Assembly: GCA_001303415.1 (NCBI GenBank)
Contig: LJTN01000030.1
Coordinates: forward strand, 1 to 40,301
Length of the DNA: 40,301 bases
Origin: Myxococcales bacterium SG8_38
GTDB lineage: Bacteria; Myxococcota_A; Polyangia; Polyangiales; Houyiibacteriaceae
Direction of reading: 5' to 3'
Of this stretch, positions 26,665 to 34,158 are shown piece by piece. Within the stretch, counting starts at the first letter, position 1, and each line of letters opens with the position of its first letter. Below the pieces are notes generated by a model that saw only the letters and a list, made by a program, of their open reading frames with translations, was not told where the DNA came from and made no database searches. The position numbers were made by a program, and so were the translations under genes.

Positions 26665-27578
26665 ATCGAACACTGCTCGTGGTGATCGCGGTGGGTGGCC
26701 TTGCCGGAGCGGTGGGAGGCGCATTGGCCAACGATCCGAAAAGCGCAAAACCAGGGGCGACGCAATCCCGGCACAGCTCGATCACCGAGGGTTTGGATTG
26801 CAGCAACTGCCACACCCCCGAGGGCTGGAACATGGCCGGTGGCAAGCGGGGAGAAGGCTTCGATCACTCACGCACGGGCTTCCCACTGACTGGAAGACAC
26901 GGGGCGGCGGCCTGCAACGAATGTCATCGAGGGGAGCGGCGCGTGACCCGCGAATGCGGCAAGTGCCACCAAGATCCGCACCAATCGCGGCTCAGCGCAC
27001 GCTGTGAGAGCTGTCATTCCTCGAGGCGCTGGAATGACATGGAGGCGTTCGAGATTCATCGGCGAACTCGATTTCCGCTCACCGGAATGCATGCCCTGGC
27101 GGATTGTACGGAATGCCATCAGCGCAATGGCGAGCGGCAGTGGACCACGGTTCAGAGCAACTGTTTCGCGTGTCACGCCGATGACTACCTCGATCCCGAC
27201 GTCCATCCTGACCATCGGGGTACCGCCTCCACGGGGCCGTTCTCTCAGGATTGCTCGCAGTGTCACGTCGCGAGTGCCTGGAGCCCCGCTTTCGTAGACC
27301 CGACGGCGCTGGCCTCCGCCTCGACAGCAGCCCTTCGTGGCGGACTGGGTGGCATGAGGGTGCCCGACGATCACGATCGACATTTCCCTGTCTCTCGAGG
27401 CGCCCACCGCGGAGCACCCTGCAATAGCTGCCACACCTCCGCGCAGAGCCCCCGCATGGTGCGCTGCACGGGGTGCCACGCACACAACGCGGTCAAGCTG
27501 CAGCAGCAACACAAGCGTCGTGTCGCTACCAGCGCCCACTCATGCCTCGGCTGTCATCCAGGAGGGACGGCGCGATGA
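26661..27578 (+). CDS. Decahaem c-type cytochrome, exported
   Basis: 305 residues from GTG 26661 (AGGGGG upstream; GTGA overlap with the previous stop). Ten CXXCH sites: CSNCH, CNECH, CGKCH, CESCH, CTECH, CFACH, CSQCH, CNSCH, CTGCH, CLGCH. Signal peptide ends GGALAN near residue 24. Carries the same module as the 20-haem protein (HSRTGFPLTGRHGAAACNECH region, HRRTRFPLTGMHALADCTECH region). The spacing widens to ~55 residues before the eighth site. Overlaps the next gene by ATGA. Ten haems and an adjacent barrel recall MtrA/MtrB-type porin-cytochrome pairs, but I see no direct MtrA similarity. Confidence 0.92.
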   Translation: MNRTLLVVIAVGGLAGAVGGALANDPKSAKPGATQSRHSSITEGLDCSNCHTPEGWNMAGGKRGEGFDHSRTGFPLTGRHGAAACNECHRGERRVTRECGKCHQDPHQSRLSARCESCHSSRRWNDMEAFEIHRRTRFPLTGMHALADCTECHQRNGERQWTTVQSNCFACHADDYLDPDVHPDHRGTASTGPFSQDCSQCHVASAWSPAFVDPTALASASTAALRGGLGGMRVPDDHDRHFPVSRGAHRGAPCNSCHTSAQSPRMVRCTGCHAHNAVKLQQQHKRRVATSAHSCLGCHPGGTAR

Positions 27579-29245
27579 TTCGAGCATGCTCCGCGGTTGC
27601 CTTCGCGTTGTGCCTCGTCCTCGCTTGGGGGTCCGGGGCCGAGGCCGAATCACGCCAAAACGTGGCGGTCAAGGTCGTCGAAGTCGCTGGCGGGCGTGCC
27701 TACCTCACGCCAGGTGAGGCTGCCGGCATCAAGGTGGGCTCCGTGGTGGTTTTCCGCGAGGGTCGGTATCGGGTGGTCGCCACTACGCACACCCATTCGG
27801 TGATCGAGATCAAGCCGCGCGAGTTGCGGCCCGGACAAAGCGGACGAGCGCTTGCGGTCAGCGCGCGCACCGCGGTTGCCTCTCTGTCTCGGCCCAAGCC
27901 GTTGAGCGCCTACGAGAACGTGTGGCCTGACCCGGTGCTTCCGGCAACCGAGCAACAGCCGGACTACGTTCCACTCGGAAGCTGGTCCGAGGACGACCGC
28001 ATCGACCTCGCGTTGTCGGCCGACGTCGGCGGCACGATCGTGTTACGCGAGGGCGATTCGTTCGGCAGAGCGGCTTTGCGCGCGGGCTTGCACGCCGAGC
28101 CCTTCGAGCAGCCGTTCTTCTTCGACGTCGACCTCGCGGTGCAATCTTGGTTTGGAGGCGACATCCAGAATCGCGACGGCAGCTCCTCCCGCCCGATCGT
28201 TCGCGTCCGAGAGCTTCAAATGGGCTACGGGACCTTGCAAAGTGCCCAGGCGGCGCTCGGACGAATTCCGTTCGTCGCGGTCGGCGTCGGCCAACTCGAC
28301 GGGATCCGCGTTCGATCGCCAGCCTGGGCAGGCTTCTCGATCGGGGCGTTCGGAGGCGTCGTCCCGGAGCCCCTGGACAATCGTCCCACCACCGATACCA
28401 CGCGTTTCGGCGCGGAGCTCGCGTATCAAAACCCCGAGTTGGACGCCCAACCCTTCGTCGCACTCTCCGTTCATGGCTCGACCTTTTTCGGTGAGATCGA
28501 TGAGCGCCGTTTGAATGCCGAGTTCGACCTCTTCCCGGGAAATGCTTTCCTTGGAGGGCACTTCGAGCTGTCTTTGCACGATGAAGACAATCCTTGGCAG
28601 GCGCCGCGCGCCGAGGTGAGCGCGGCCGGGTTGGCGGCTTCGGTTCGGATCGGGCTGTTTCAGATCGCAGGTCGTTTCGACATGCGGCTTCCCGAGAGGT
28701 CGCTCTGGCTGACGTCGTATCTGCCGCTCGGCTATCTCTGCAATACTGCCGCGCCCGATCCGATGTCCGACGAGCTGATTTGCGTGGACAGCAACGACCA
28801 TCGCTATTTCGGAGGCGTGGATCTGAGCCTCACCTTCTCCAAGGTCGCTTTGCACGGAGGGGCGAGTATCGTTCACAGCCAAACGGACGACCAGTTCGAT
28901 CAGCTCACGGGCTACCTGCAGGCGCGGTTCCTGCGTATCGGCGAGATCGGATGGGCGGACGTTTCGGTGGCGGCGTACGCGTGGTCCTTCATTTCCGATT
29001 ACGCAGCCCGTCTCGGGCTCGGCGTGGACATCCGACAGCGCGGAGAAATCTCCGCGTACTACAGAGCATCGATCAATCAGTATGATGCCAGTCCGGACGC
29101 CTGGCTGCAGCACTCCGCCGGTGGCATTTTCTACTTGTCGCTGCGCGAGGACCTTGATCTCGGTCTGCGGGCAGACGGTATCTTCGGGGAGGATGTGAGG
29201 GTTCTGGTGCTCGGCTCGAACCTCACGTGGCGACCCTCATGGTGA
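27575..29245 (+). CDS. Outer-membrane beta-barrel partner of the multihaem cytochromes
   Basis: 556 residues; GGAGGG upstream and a 4-bp ATGA overlap with the decahaem gene. Signal peptide ends GAEAES. Residues ~25-90 form a small beta domain (VEVAGGRAYLTPGEAAGIKVGSVV region) like SH3-type folds with G-x-x-A-G-I-x-x-G-x. From ~125 on, amphipathic strands with frequent aromatic and Gly residues run to a C-terminal Trp (TWRPSW), consistent with a barrel of 20 or more strands. In porin-cytochrome systems such a barrel houses a multihaem cytochrome across the outer membrane; position in the operon supports that, but the N-terminal CXXC of MtrB is absent. Confidence 0.75.
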   Translation: MIRACSAVAFALCLVLAWGSGAEAESRQNVAVKVVEVAGGRAYLTPGEAAGIKVGSVVVFREGRYRVVATTHTHSVIEIKPRELRPGQSGRALAVSARTAVASLSRPKPLSAYENVWPDPVLPATEQQPDYVPLGSWSEDDRIDLALSADVGGTIVLREGDSFGRAALRAGLHAEPFEQPFFFDVDLAVQSWFGGDIQNRDGSSSRPIVRVRELQMGYGTLQSAQAALGRIPFVAVGVGQLDGIRVRSPAWAGFSIGAFGGVVPEPLDNRPTTDTTRFGAELAYQNPELDAQPFVALSVHGSTFFGEIDERRLNAEFDLFPGNAFLGGHFELSLHDEDNPWQAPRAEVSAAGLAASVRIGLFQIAGRFDMRLPERSLWLTSYLPLGYLCNTAAPDPMSDELICVDSNDHRYFGGVDLSLTFSKVALHGGASIVHSQTDDQFDQLTGYLQARFLRIGEIGWADVSVAAYAWSFISDYAARLGLGVDIRQRGEISAYYRASINQYDASPDAWLQHSAGGIFYLSLREDLDLGLRADGIFGEDVRVLVLGSNLTWRPSW

Positions 29246-29324
29246 CCGCCCGACCCCGTGCTGGGGGCCCGCTGGAGGATTTGAGGTTCCGGCGCAAGTA
29301 TCGTAGGGGAGCGCCGGACGAAGC

Positions 29325-30194
29325 ATGATGGTCCATCGAACGCCGGACACCACGACCGATCGCCAAGTCGGGCGAATCCTCATCATCGAAGGCCTGGCCA
29401 ACGTCGCCGTGCTCGGCATGAAGCTGGTCGTCGGTTTGTCCACGGGGTCGCTCGCGGTCTTGGGCGATGCGCTTCATTCGCTGAGCGATGTCGCCAACAA
29501 CGTCGTCGCCTGGTTCGTGTTACGCGTCTCGGTGCAACCGCCCGACCGTGATCATCCCTATGGCCATCGAAAGTTCGAGACGCTCGCCGTCTTCGTGCTT
29601 GCGTCGCTTCTGACCGTGCTTGGGATCGAGCTGGGGATCGGCGCGCTTCGACGTGAAACGCACCCGACTCCCGGCGATCCATGGACGCTGCCGCTGATGC
29701 TATGCGTTTTGGTGGTAAACTTGGGGCTCGCCTCGTGGGAAGGCGCATGGGCTCGGCGGCTCGACTCGGAGATCCTCGGTGCCGATGCCCGTCACACGCT
29801 GGCCGACGTGCTCACGACGATCGTCGTCATCGTGGGATGGCAGGTCTCTTCACGCGGCTATCCTTGGCTCGACACGGTTTGTGCGCTGGCCGTCGCGGCG
29901 CTCGTGCTCACGTTGGCATTCGGTCTTTTCAAGCGTGCGATACCCATTCTCGTCGACCGGGTCGCCGTCGATCCCGAGATCGTTCGGGAGATCGCATCCG
30001 GCGTCACCGGTGTGCGCGCCATCAAGAGCGTTCGTTCACGGTCCAAGGGCAAGACGACCGCCGTCGACATGGTGGTCGTGGTCGACTCCCACATGACCAC
30101 ATCAGAGGCTCACGACATCGCCGACGCCATCGAGCGCAAGCTTCGCAAAGAGCTGCATGTCGAGGACGCCACCATCCACCTCGAGCCGGATTGA
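29325..30194 (+). CDS. Cation diffusion facilitator (CDF) metal transporter
   Basis: 289 residues. Exports divalent metal ions (Zn, Co, Cd, Fe or Mn in relatives) in exchange for protons across the cytoplasmic membrane. Metal-site motifs on the second and fifth helices are visible as GDALHSLSD (His51, Asp55) and GADARHTLAD; the HxxxD form is usual in zinc-type members. HPYGHRKFE (77-85) is the family loop. The cytoplasmic C-terminal domain ends in HVEDATIHLEP. It lies 79 bp after the barrel gene on the same strand and could belong to the same transcript. MMV start: either Met is possible. Confidence 0.93.
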   Translation: MMVHRTPDTTTDRQVGRILIIEGLANVAVLGMKLVVGLSTGSLAVLGDALHSLSDVANNVVAWFVLRVSVQPPDRDHPYGHRKFETLAVFVLASLLTVLGIELGIGALRRETHPTPGDPWTLPLMLCVLVVNLGLASWEGAWARRLDSEILGADARHTLADVLTTIVVIVGWQVSSRGYPWLDTVCALAVAALVLTLAFGLFKRAIPILVDRVAVDPEIVREIASGVTGVRAIKSVRSRSKGKTTAVDMVVVVDSHMTTSEAHDIADAIERKLRKELHVEDATIHLEPD

Positions 30195-30247
30195 AAAGCA
30201 ACAAAGGCGCTACAGACCACCGAGGATGGGTCGGCAGACGCCGAGGC

Positions 30248-31864
30248 TCAGCCGAAGTCTCGGGCGATGATGCGTTCGATGCAGCGCTCCGAAAGCGCCG
30301 CGATCGTGAGCGACGGGTTGGCCCCGATGCCGATGGGAATCAGGGAGCCATCCAGGACATACAGGCCTGGGTGATCCGGGATGCGTCCGTAGTCGTCGGT
30401 GGCACGCCCCAGCGGACAGCCACCCAGCGGATGGTAGGTATGTGAGTCGCCGAGCGTGGGGCCGCCGAACAGCGTCTCATTGTACGCGGAGCCGGTCGCG
30501 TCGTTCATGCGGTCGAATACCGAGCGTGCGCTTTGCACGGCGGGGTCGTTTTGGCCGGCCTGCCAGACCAGGTTCACCGCATCCGTATCGCTGTCGTAGA
30601 CGAAGTGACCCGCTTCGTTGCTCTCGGTCATCACGATGTTGAGCGAGATACTCGTCTCGAAGCCGACACCAAAGGGAATGATCATCGAGAACACGTGCTT
30701 GCCCTCGTGGTCGCGCGTATAGAACGCGGAGGACGGCACCGTCGCTTGGACCGGGCCGGTGGGGTACTCCTCGGTGTTGTCCCGGGCCACGAAGATGTCG
30801 CTGTTGGGGCCCCAACCGGTGCCGATTTCCTGATTCAGATCGGGCAGATCGCCTCGCTCGCGAGCCCGCACCAAGAGCTCCGTCGACCCAATCGTGCCAG
30901 CGCAGAGGAACAGCGACGAGCAGAGCACCTCGCGCTCCTGCAGGACGTTCCCGTCGATGTCGATTTCGCGAGCATGGACCACATAAGCACCGTCGGCTTT
31001 GGTGATGCGCGTGACCACGTGCAGCGTGTGGATCGTGAGCAGCCCGGTGCCCATCGCGTCGGCGAGATAGGTCTTGTCGAGGCTGAGCTTGCCGTAGTTG
31101 TTACCGTAACCGCCCTCCCCGATGCTGGCGGAGGGAGGCACGCTGCCCTCGATCTCCTTGCGTAGGTATTCGTAGTCGTAGCCGGAGGTCACTCGCACGG
31201 TGTCGATGCCGATCGCTGCGGCGTGGGCGATGCCGACACGCGAGTACTGGTACACGTCCGCGTCGATCAGGTCCGCCGGCACCTGCGATGCGTGCAGGTG
31301 CGTGAGGGCACGCGGATAATAGACGTCGTACATCTCGTCCATGTCTAGCGCGGGCAGGATCCGAGCGAGCACCGCGCGGATTGGCTGTACGTACACGGCG
31401 AGGTTGACTAGCGAGCCCCCGCCAAAGCCCCGGCCGAGCGACACGCGCATGGTGTCGGGCCCGACCACGTCGAGAATGCCAGCCTTCCGCGGCACCGGCA
31501 TCGACGTGTTGAAGCCGGCAAAGGACTTCACGACCACCTCGGTTTCGTCCTTGAACCACATCGCGCGCCCGTCGGGCATCGTGGGGTGGCAGAAGATCTT
31601 CCCGTCTTCGCCGGGCGTATCCCACAGGCGGCCCTTCTCGAAGAGCGTCACCGGAATGCCCGCCTCGGTCAGCCGCAGTGCGGCGACTGCAGCCCCATAG
31701 CCGCTGCCCACGATGACGACTCCGTGCTCGCCTTCACCAGGGGCCGAACCGCCGCTCGAGCCGCAACCGACGAGCGGTACGCCAAGCAATCCGGGACTCA
31801 CCCGATTGAGTCCCAGCAGCGCCGCCGTCTGCAAGATCCATCGCCCGAATTCCCGTCTGTTCAT
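30248..31864 (-). CDS. GMC oxidoreductase, cholesterol-oxidase-like
   Basis: 538 residues. The N-terminus MNRREFGRW with a hydrophobic stretch resembles a Tat signal (RR then F), possibly lipidated at VGC. FAD loop GSGYGA at 53-58; GRGFGGGSLVN is the second flavin motif. YHPLGGC (His478) and GANPSLTIAA (Asn516) match the active-site His and Asn of bacterial cholesterol oxidases, as do overall length and order. Those enzymes oxidise 3-beta-hydroxysterols with O2; other sterol or alcohol substrates are possible. It lies 10 bp after the WS/DGAT gene on the same strand and is probably co-transcribed with it. Confidence 0.85.
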   Translation of the reverse strand: MNRREFGRWILQTAALLGLNRVSPGLLGVPLVGCGSSGGSAPGEGEHGVVIVGSGYGAAVAALRLTEAGIPVTLFEKGRLWDTPGEDGKIFCHPTMPDGRAMWFKDETEVVVKSFAGFNTSMPVPRKAGILDVVGPDTMRVSLGRGFGGGSLVNLAVYVQPIRAVLARILPALDMDEMYDVYYPRALTHLHASQVPADLIDADVYQYSRVGIAHAAAIGIDTVRVTSGYDYEYLRKEIEGSVPPSASIGEGGYGNNYGKLSLDKTYLADAMGTGLLTIHTLHVVTRITKADGAYVVHAREIDIDGNVLQEREVLCSSLFLCAGTIGSTELLVRARERGDLPDLNQEIGTGWGPNSDIFVARDNTEEYPTGPVQATVPSSAFYTRDHEGKHVFSMIIPFGVGFETSISLNIVMTESNEAGHFVYDSDTDAVNLVWQAGQNDPAVQSARSVFDRMNDATGSAYNETLFGGPTLGDSHTYHPLGGCPLGRATDDYGRIPDHPGLYVLDGSLIPIGIGANPSLTIAALSERCIERIIARDFG

Positions 31865-31874
31865 GAATCTTGCT

Positions 31875-33281
31875 TCATTCGCGGGGCGCTTCGCGAGCAG
31901 TGGCGATGGCCAACAATTCTTCGAACCTGGCGTGCAGCCTCGCGGTGATCCGCTCGGGATCGGGCACGAGCCCGGCGTCGGTGATCACGCCGACGCTGAC
32001 TTTGCCGTCGTAGCTGAAGATGCTGACCCCTAGGCCCAGCCGTCCCGCTTGGGGAACCCATCCCATGATGTTCTCAATCTTGCTGCCGGCAATGTAGAGC
32101 GCCTGACCTGGTCCGCGTACGTTCGTCATGACCGCGGTCGCACGGGATGCGAAGATATTCAGCGCTTGCGCCTCGACCTGTCGCGGCGTCACACCAAATA
32201 TGTTGAGCAAGCTGTAGAATGCGACCGCCTCGATCGACTGCTTGATCGCATCCATGCGCTTCTTGGTCTCACGAAGCCGTTCGACCGCATCGGCAATGCT
32301 CAACGGGAGTGCCAGAAAGACCAGCCCAAAGTTGTTTCCAAGCTCGATTCCTCTGTCGGGCGCGCGCAGGTCCACCGGAACTACGGCCCGGATCTCGAGG
32401 TCCTTTACTTCTGCATTGCGCCCGATGAGGTAGTCTCGCAGCCCGCCCGCTACCGCGCTCAGCATGACGTCGTTGACCTTCGTACCGAGCGCTTTGGTGA
32501 CGGTTTTCACGTCTGCCAAAGCAATGTTGGTGGACCAAGCGACCCGCTTTTGCACGCCGAGGGGACCCTTGAATGGCGTGTCCGGGTCGGGGGGCATCAC
32601 CAGCACGCGCGCCACGATGCTCGCCGCTTCGGCCGCGGCCTCTGCGCCCTCCAGGACACGTGAGGGATGGCGCAGGCTTTCGCTGCCTTCGTGCGCCAAG
32701 AATCGGATGGCGCTTCCGATGGAGCGAACGGGGCTGAACGTGCTCGAACCGAAGCCACGCCCTTTCGTCCTTTCCGGCTTGGGCTCTTCGACCTGACCGA
32801 TGGGCGCATCTCGCTCGGTGTCCATCAGTCGATATAGGACCGCGTTCATGGCCGTGCCATCGCCGATGCAATGATGGAGACGCAAGACCATGGCCGCGCC
32901 GCCCGCCACGTTCTCCACTAGATGGATGTGCCAGAGTGGTTTCGTGAAATCGAGCGGCGTGCTGGCCAGATCGCTGAGGAGGCGCTGGAGCTCGGCCATG
33001 TCGCCCGGCGCGGGCAGGGCCACGCGATGAATGTGTGCGTCGAGATCGAAGCTCGGATCGACCTCCCAGTGGGGCGTGCCCAGAGGTACGCGCGGTTCCA
33101 CGACCCGCATGGTGAAGCGATCCAAGGTGAGCAGGCGCACCTCGAGGGTCTTGCGGAACCGTTCCAAGTCGATCGGCCGATCGAGTAGCGAGACGCCCGT
33201 GATCATCATCAGATTGGTCGGGTCCTCCATGTGGAGCCAGGCCGAATCGACGGGCGACATCTGCTTTTTCTTGGTGGTCAT
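31875..33281 (-). CDS. Second wax ester synthase/diacylglycerol acyltransferase (WS/DGAT)
   Basis: 468 residues from ATG 33281, where the family N-terminus (MSPVDSAWLHMED) begins; a TTG start 36 bases upstream is possible. Active-site motif HHCIGDG at 136-142 fits HHxxxDG. NDVMLSAVAGGLRDYL and VMTNVRGPGQ are further family marks, and it ends in a normal C-terminal domain. Acyl-CoA:alcohol or diacylglycerol acyltransfer is expected. It is only moderately like the copy at 8008-9423. With the cholesterol-oxidase-like gene following directly, steryl ester metabolism is one possible role (inference). Confidence 0.9.
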   Translation of the reverse strand: MTTKKKQMSPVDSAWLHMEDPTNLMMITGVSLLDRPIDLERFRKTLEVRLLTLDRFTMRVVEPRVPLGTPHWEVDPSFDLDAHIHRVALPAPGDMAELQRLLSDLASTPLDFTKPLWHIHLVENVAGGAAMVLRLHHCIGDGTAMNAVLYRLMDTERDAPIGQVEEPKPERTKGRGFGSSTFSPVRSIGSAIRFLAHEGSESLRHPSRVLEGAEAAAEAASIVARVLVMPPDPDTPFKGPLGVQKRVAWSTNIALADVKTVTKALGTKVNDVMLSAVAGGLRDYLIGRNAEVKDLEIRAVVPVDLRAPDRGIELGNNFGLVFLALPLSIADAVERLRETKKRMDAIKQSIEAVAFYSLLNIFGVTPRQVEAQALNIFASRATAVMTNVRGPGQALYIAGSKIENIMGWVPQAGRLGLGVSIFSYDGKVSVGVITDAGLVPDPERITARLHARFEELLAIATAREAPRE

Positions 33282-33495
33282 AGGTGCACCTTCTTCCACC
33301 AGGGCCCTCGCCGTCAACCTCGGTCAGATGCCGCTCCACCTCGATCGCGGGTCTCGGTATGGGGACATGTCTTTGCGCTTGGGGGTCTTCGTCGCGAATG
33401 GGCTTGTTCGATATCGATGGACCGTTGATGTGCTTTGGTCGCCCTGGCATCATCTCGGTTCGACACACAGCGGCCGCGCCGTAGGAGCATCGACT

Positions 33496-33794
33496 ATGAA
33501 GTTCATTTCCAGGTACACGATTCGGCCCGAGCACAGAGACGAGGCAATCAAACGGTTCCTCGAGGGCGGGGGGCAACCACCCAAAGGCATCAAGTTGCTT
33601 GGCCGGTGGCACAGTCCAAACAACCGCACGGGCTACTCCCTCGTGGAGGCAGACGATGCCGCACGGGCTACTCCCTCGTGGAGGCAGACGATGCAGTTGC
33701 GATGGGCAAATGGTCTCACCAGTGGACAGACCTCCTCACCATCGAAACGTCCGTCGTCATCGACGATGAGGAGTTCCTGAAAGTCATCGGCTGA
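33496..33794 (+). pseudogene. DUF3303 family gene, frameshifted by a tandem duplication
   Basis: ATG 33496 has GGAG upstream. The frame reads MKFISRYTIRPEHRDEAIKR, then PPKGIKLLGRWH and GYSLVEADDA, typical of DUF3303, but then changes to a non-family sequence ending at 33780. In another frame the family C-terminus resumes (MGKWSHQWTDLL, then VVIDDEEFLKVIG) and stops at 33794. The cause is a 35-bp tandem duplication at 33624-33693, whose length is not a multiple of three. Removing one copy restores an 87-residue protein. Function of the family is unknown. The event looks recent since both copies are identical. Confidence 0.8.
33624..33693 (+). repeat. Perfect 35-bp tandem duplication
   Basis: Bases 33624-33658 are repeated exactly at 33659-33693, beginning ccgcacgggctactccctcg in both. 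It lies inside the DUF3303 gene and shifts its frame. Confidence 0.95.
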
Positions 33795-33864
33795 GGTCCT
33801 CAGCGGAACCTGGGCGCGGGAACGCAGGGCGCCGCTCGGTCAGAAACTTGCGCCCATCCCGACG

Positions 33865-34101
33865 ATGCGGATATCTGCCCTCATGGGAACCAACAAGACC
33901 AAGACCGCATCCAGGTCGGAATCCAAAGGAAGGCTTACCAAGGCCCCCGCCAGGCGATCCGCCGCCAAGCGGACCACTGAGCTCAGCGCACAAGAGCGGG
34001 CTGAGCGCGTTGCCATAGCCGCGTACTTCCTCGCCGAGCGGCGCGCCTTCGCCCCAAATCACGAGCTCGACGACTGGCTTGCGGCAGAACGAAACCTCTA
34101 A
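33865..34101 (+). CDS. DUF2934 family small protein
   Basis: 78 residues; ATG 33883 (residue 7) is an alternative start. A basic, Ser/Lys/Arg-rich N-terminal half is followed by ERVAIAAYFLAERRAF, then APNHELDDWLAAE, which is the DUF2934 helix pair (I-A-x-x-A-Y-x-x-A-E-x-R-G-F-x-x-G-x-E-x-x-D-W-x-x-A-E). Proteins of this family are small, often with a basic tail; their role is not known. Stand-alone gene, convergent with the Cys-rich secreted protein gene. Confidence 0.75.
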   Translation: MRISALMGTNKTKTASRSESKGRLTKAPARRSAAKRTTELSAQERAERVAIAAYFLAERRAFAPNHELDDWLAAERNL

Positions 34102-34133
34102 AGGTTCTGCGCGCGCACATGTACGCGCACCTT
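34101..34133. terminator. Likely bidirectional terminator hairpin
   Basis: Between two convergent genes: AAGGT (34101-34105) pairs with ACCTT (34129-34133) and GCGCG (34109-34113) with CGCGC (34124-34128), with a 3-base bulge and a 10-base loop. No T-run follows on either side beyond two or three bases, so termination is inferred from position and stem. Confidence 0.4.
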
Positions 34134-34158
34134 GGAAGCTGCGGCAGCTGGCTGAATC

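Noticed and set aside
25589..26845. 418-codon minus-strand frame opposite the 20-haem cytochrome
   Set aside because: The regular CXXCH repeats fix the plus strand as coding; the antisense frame is a shadow of these repeats.
28043..29113. 356-codon minus-strand frame opposite the outer-membrane barrel
   Set aside because: The barrel gene is part of an overlapping operon with a good ribosome-binding site; the antisense frame has no support.
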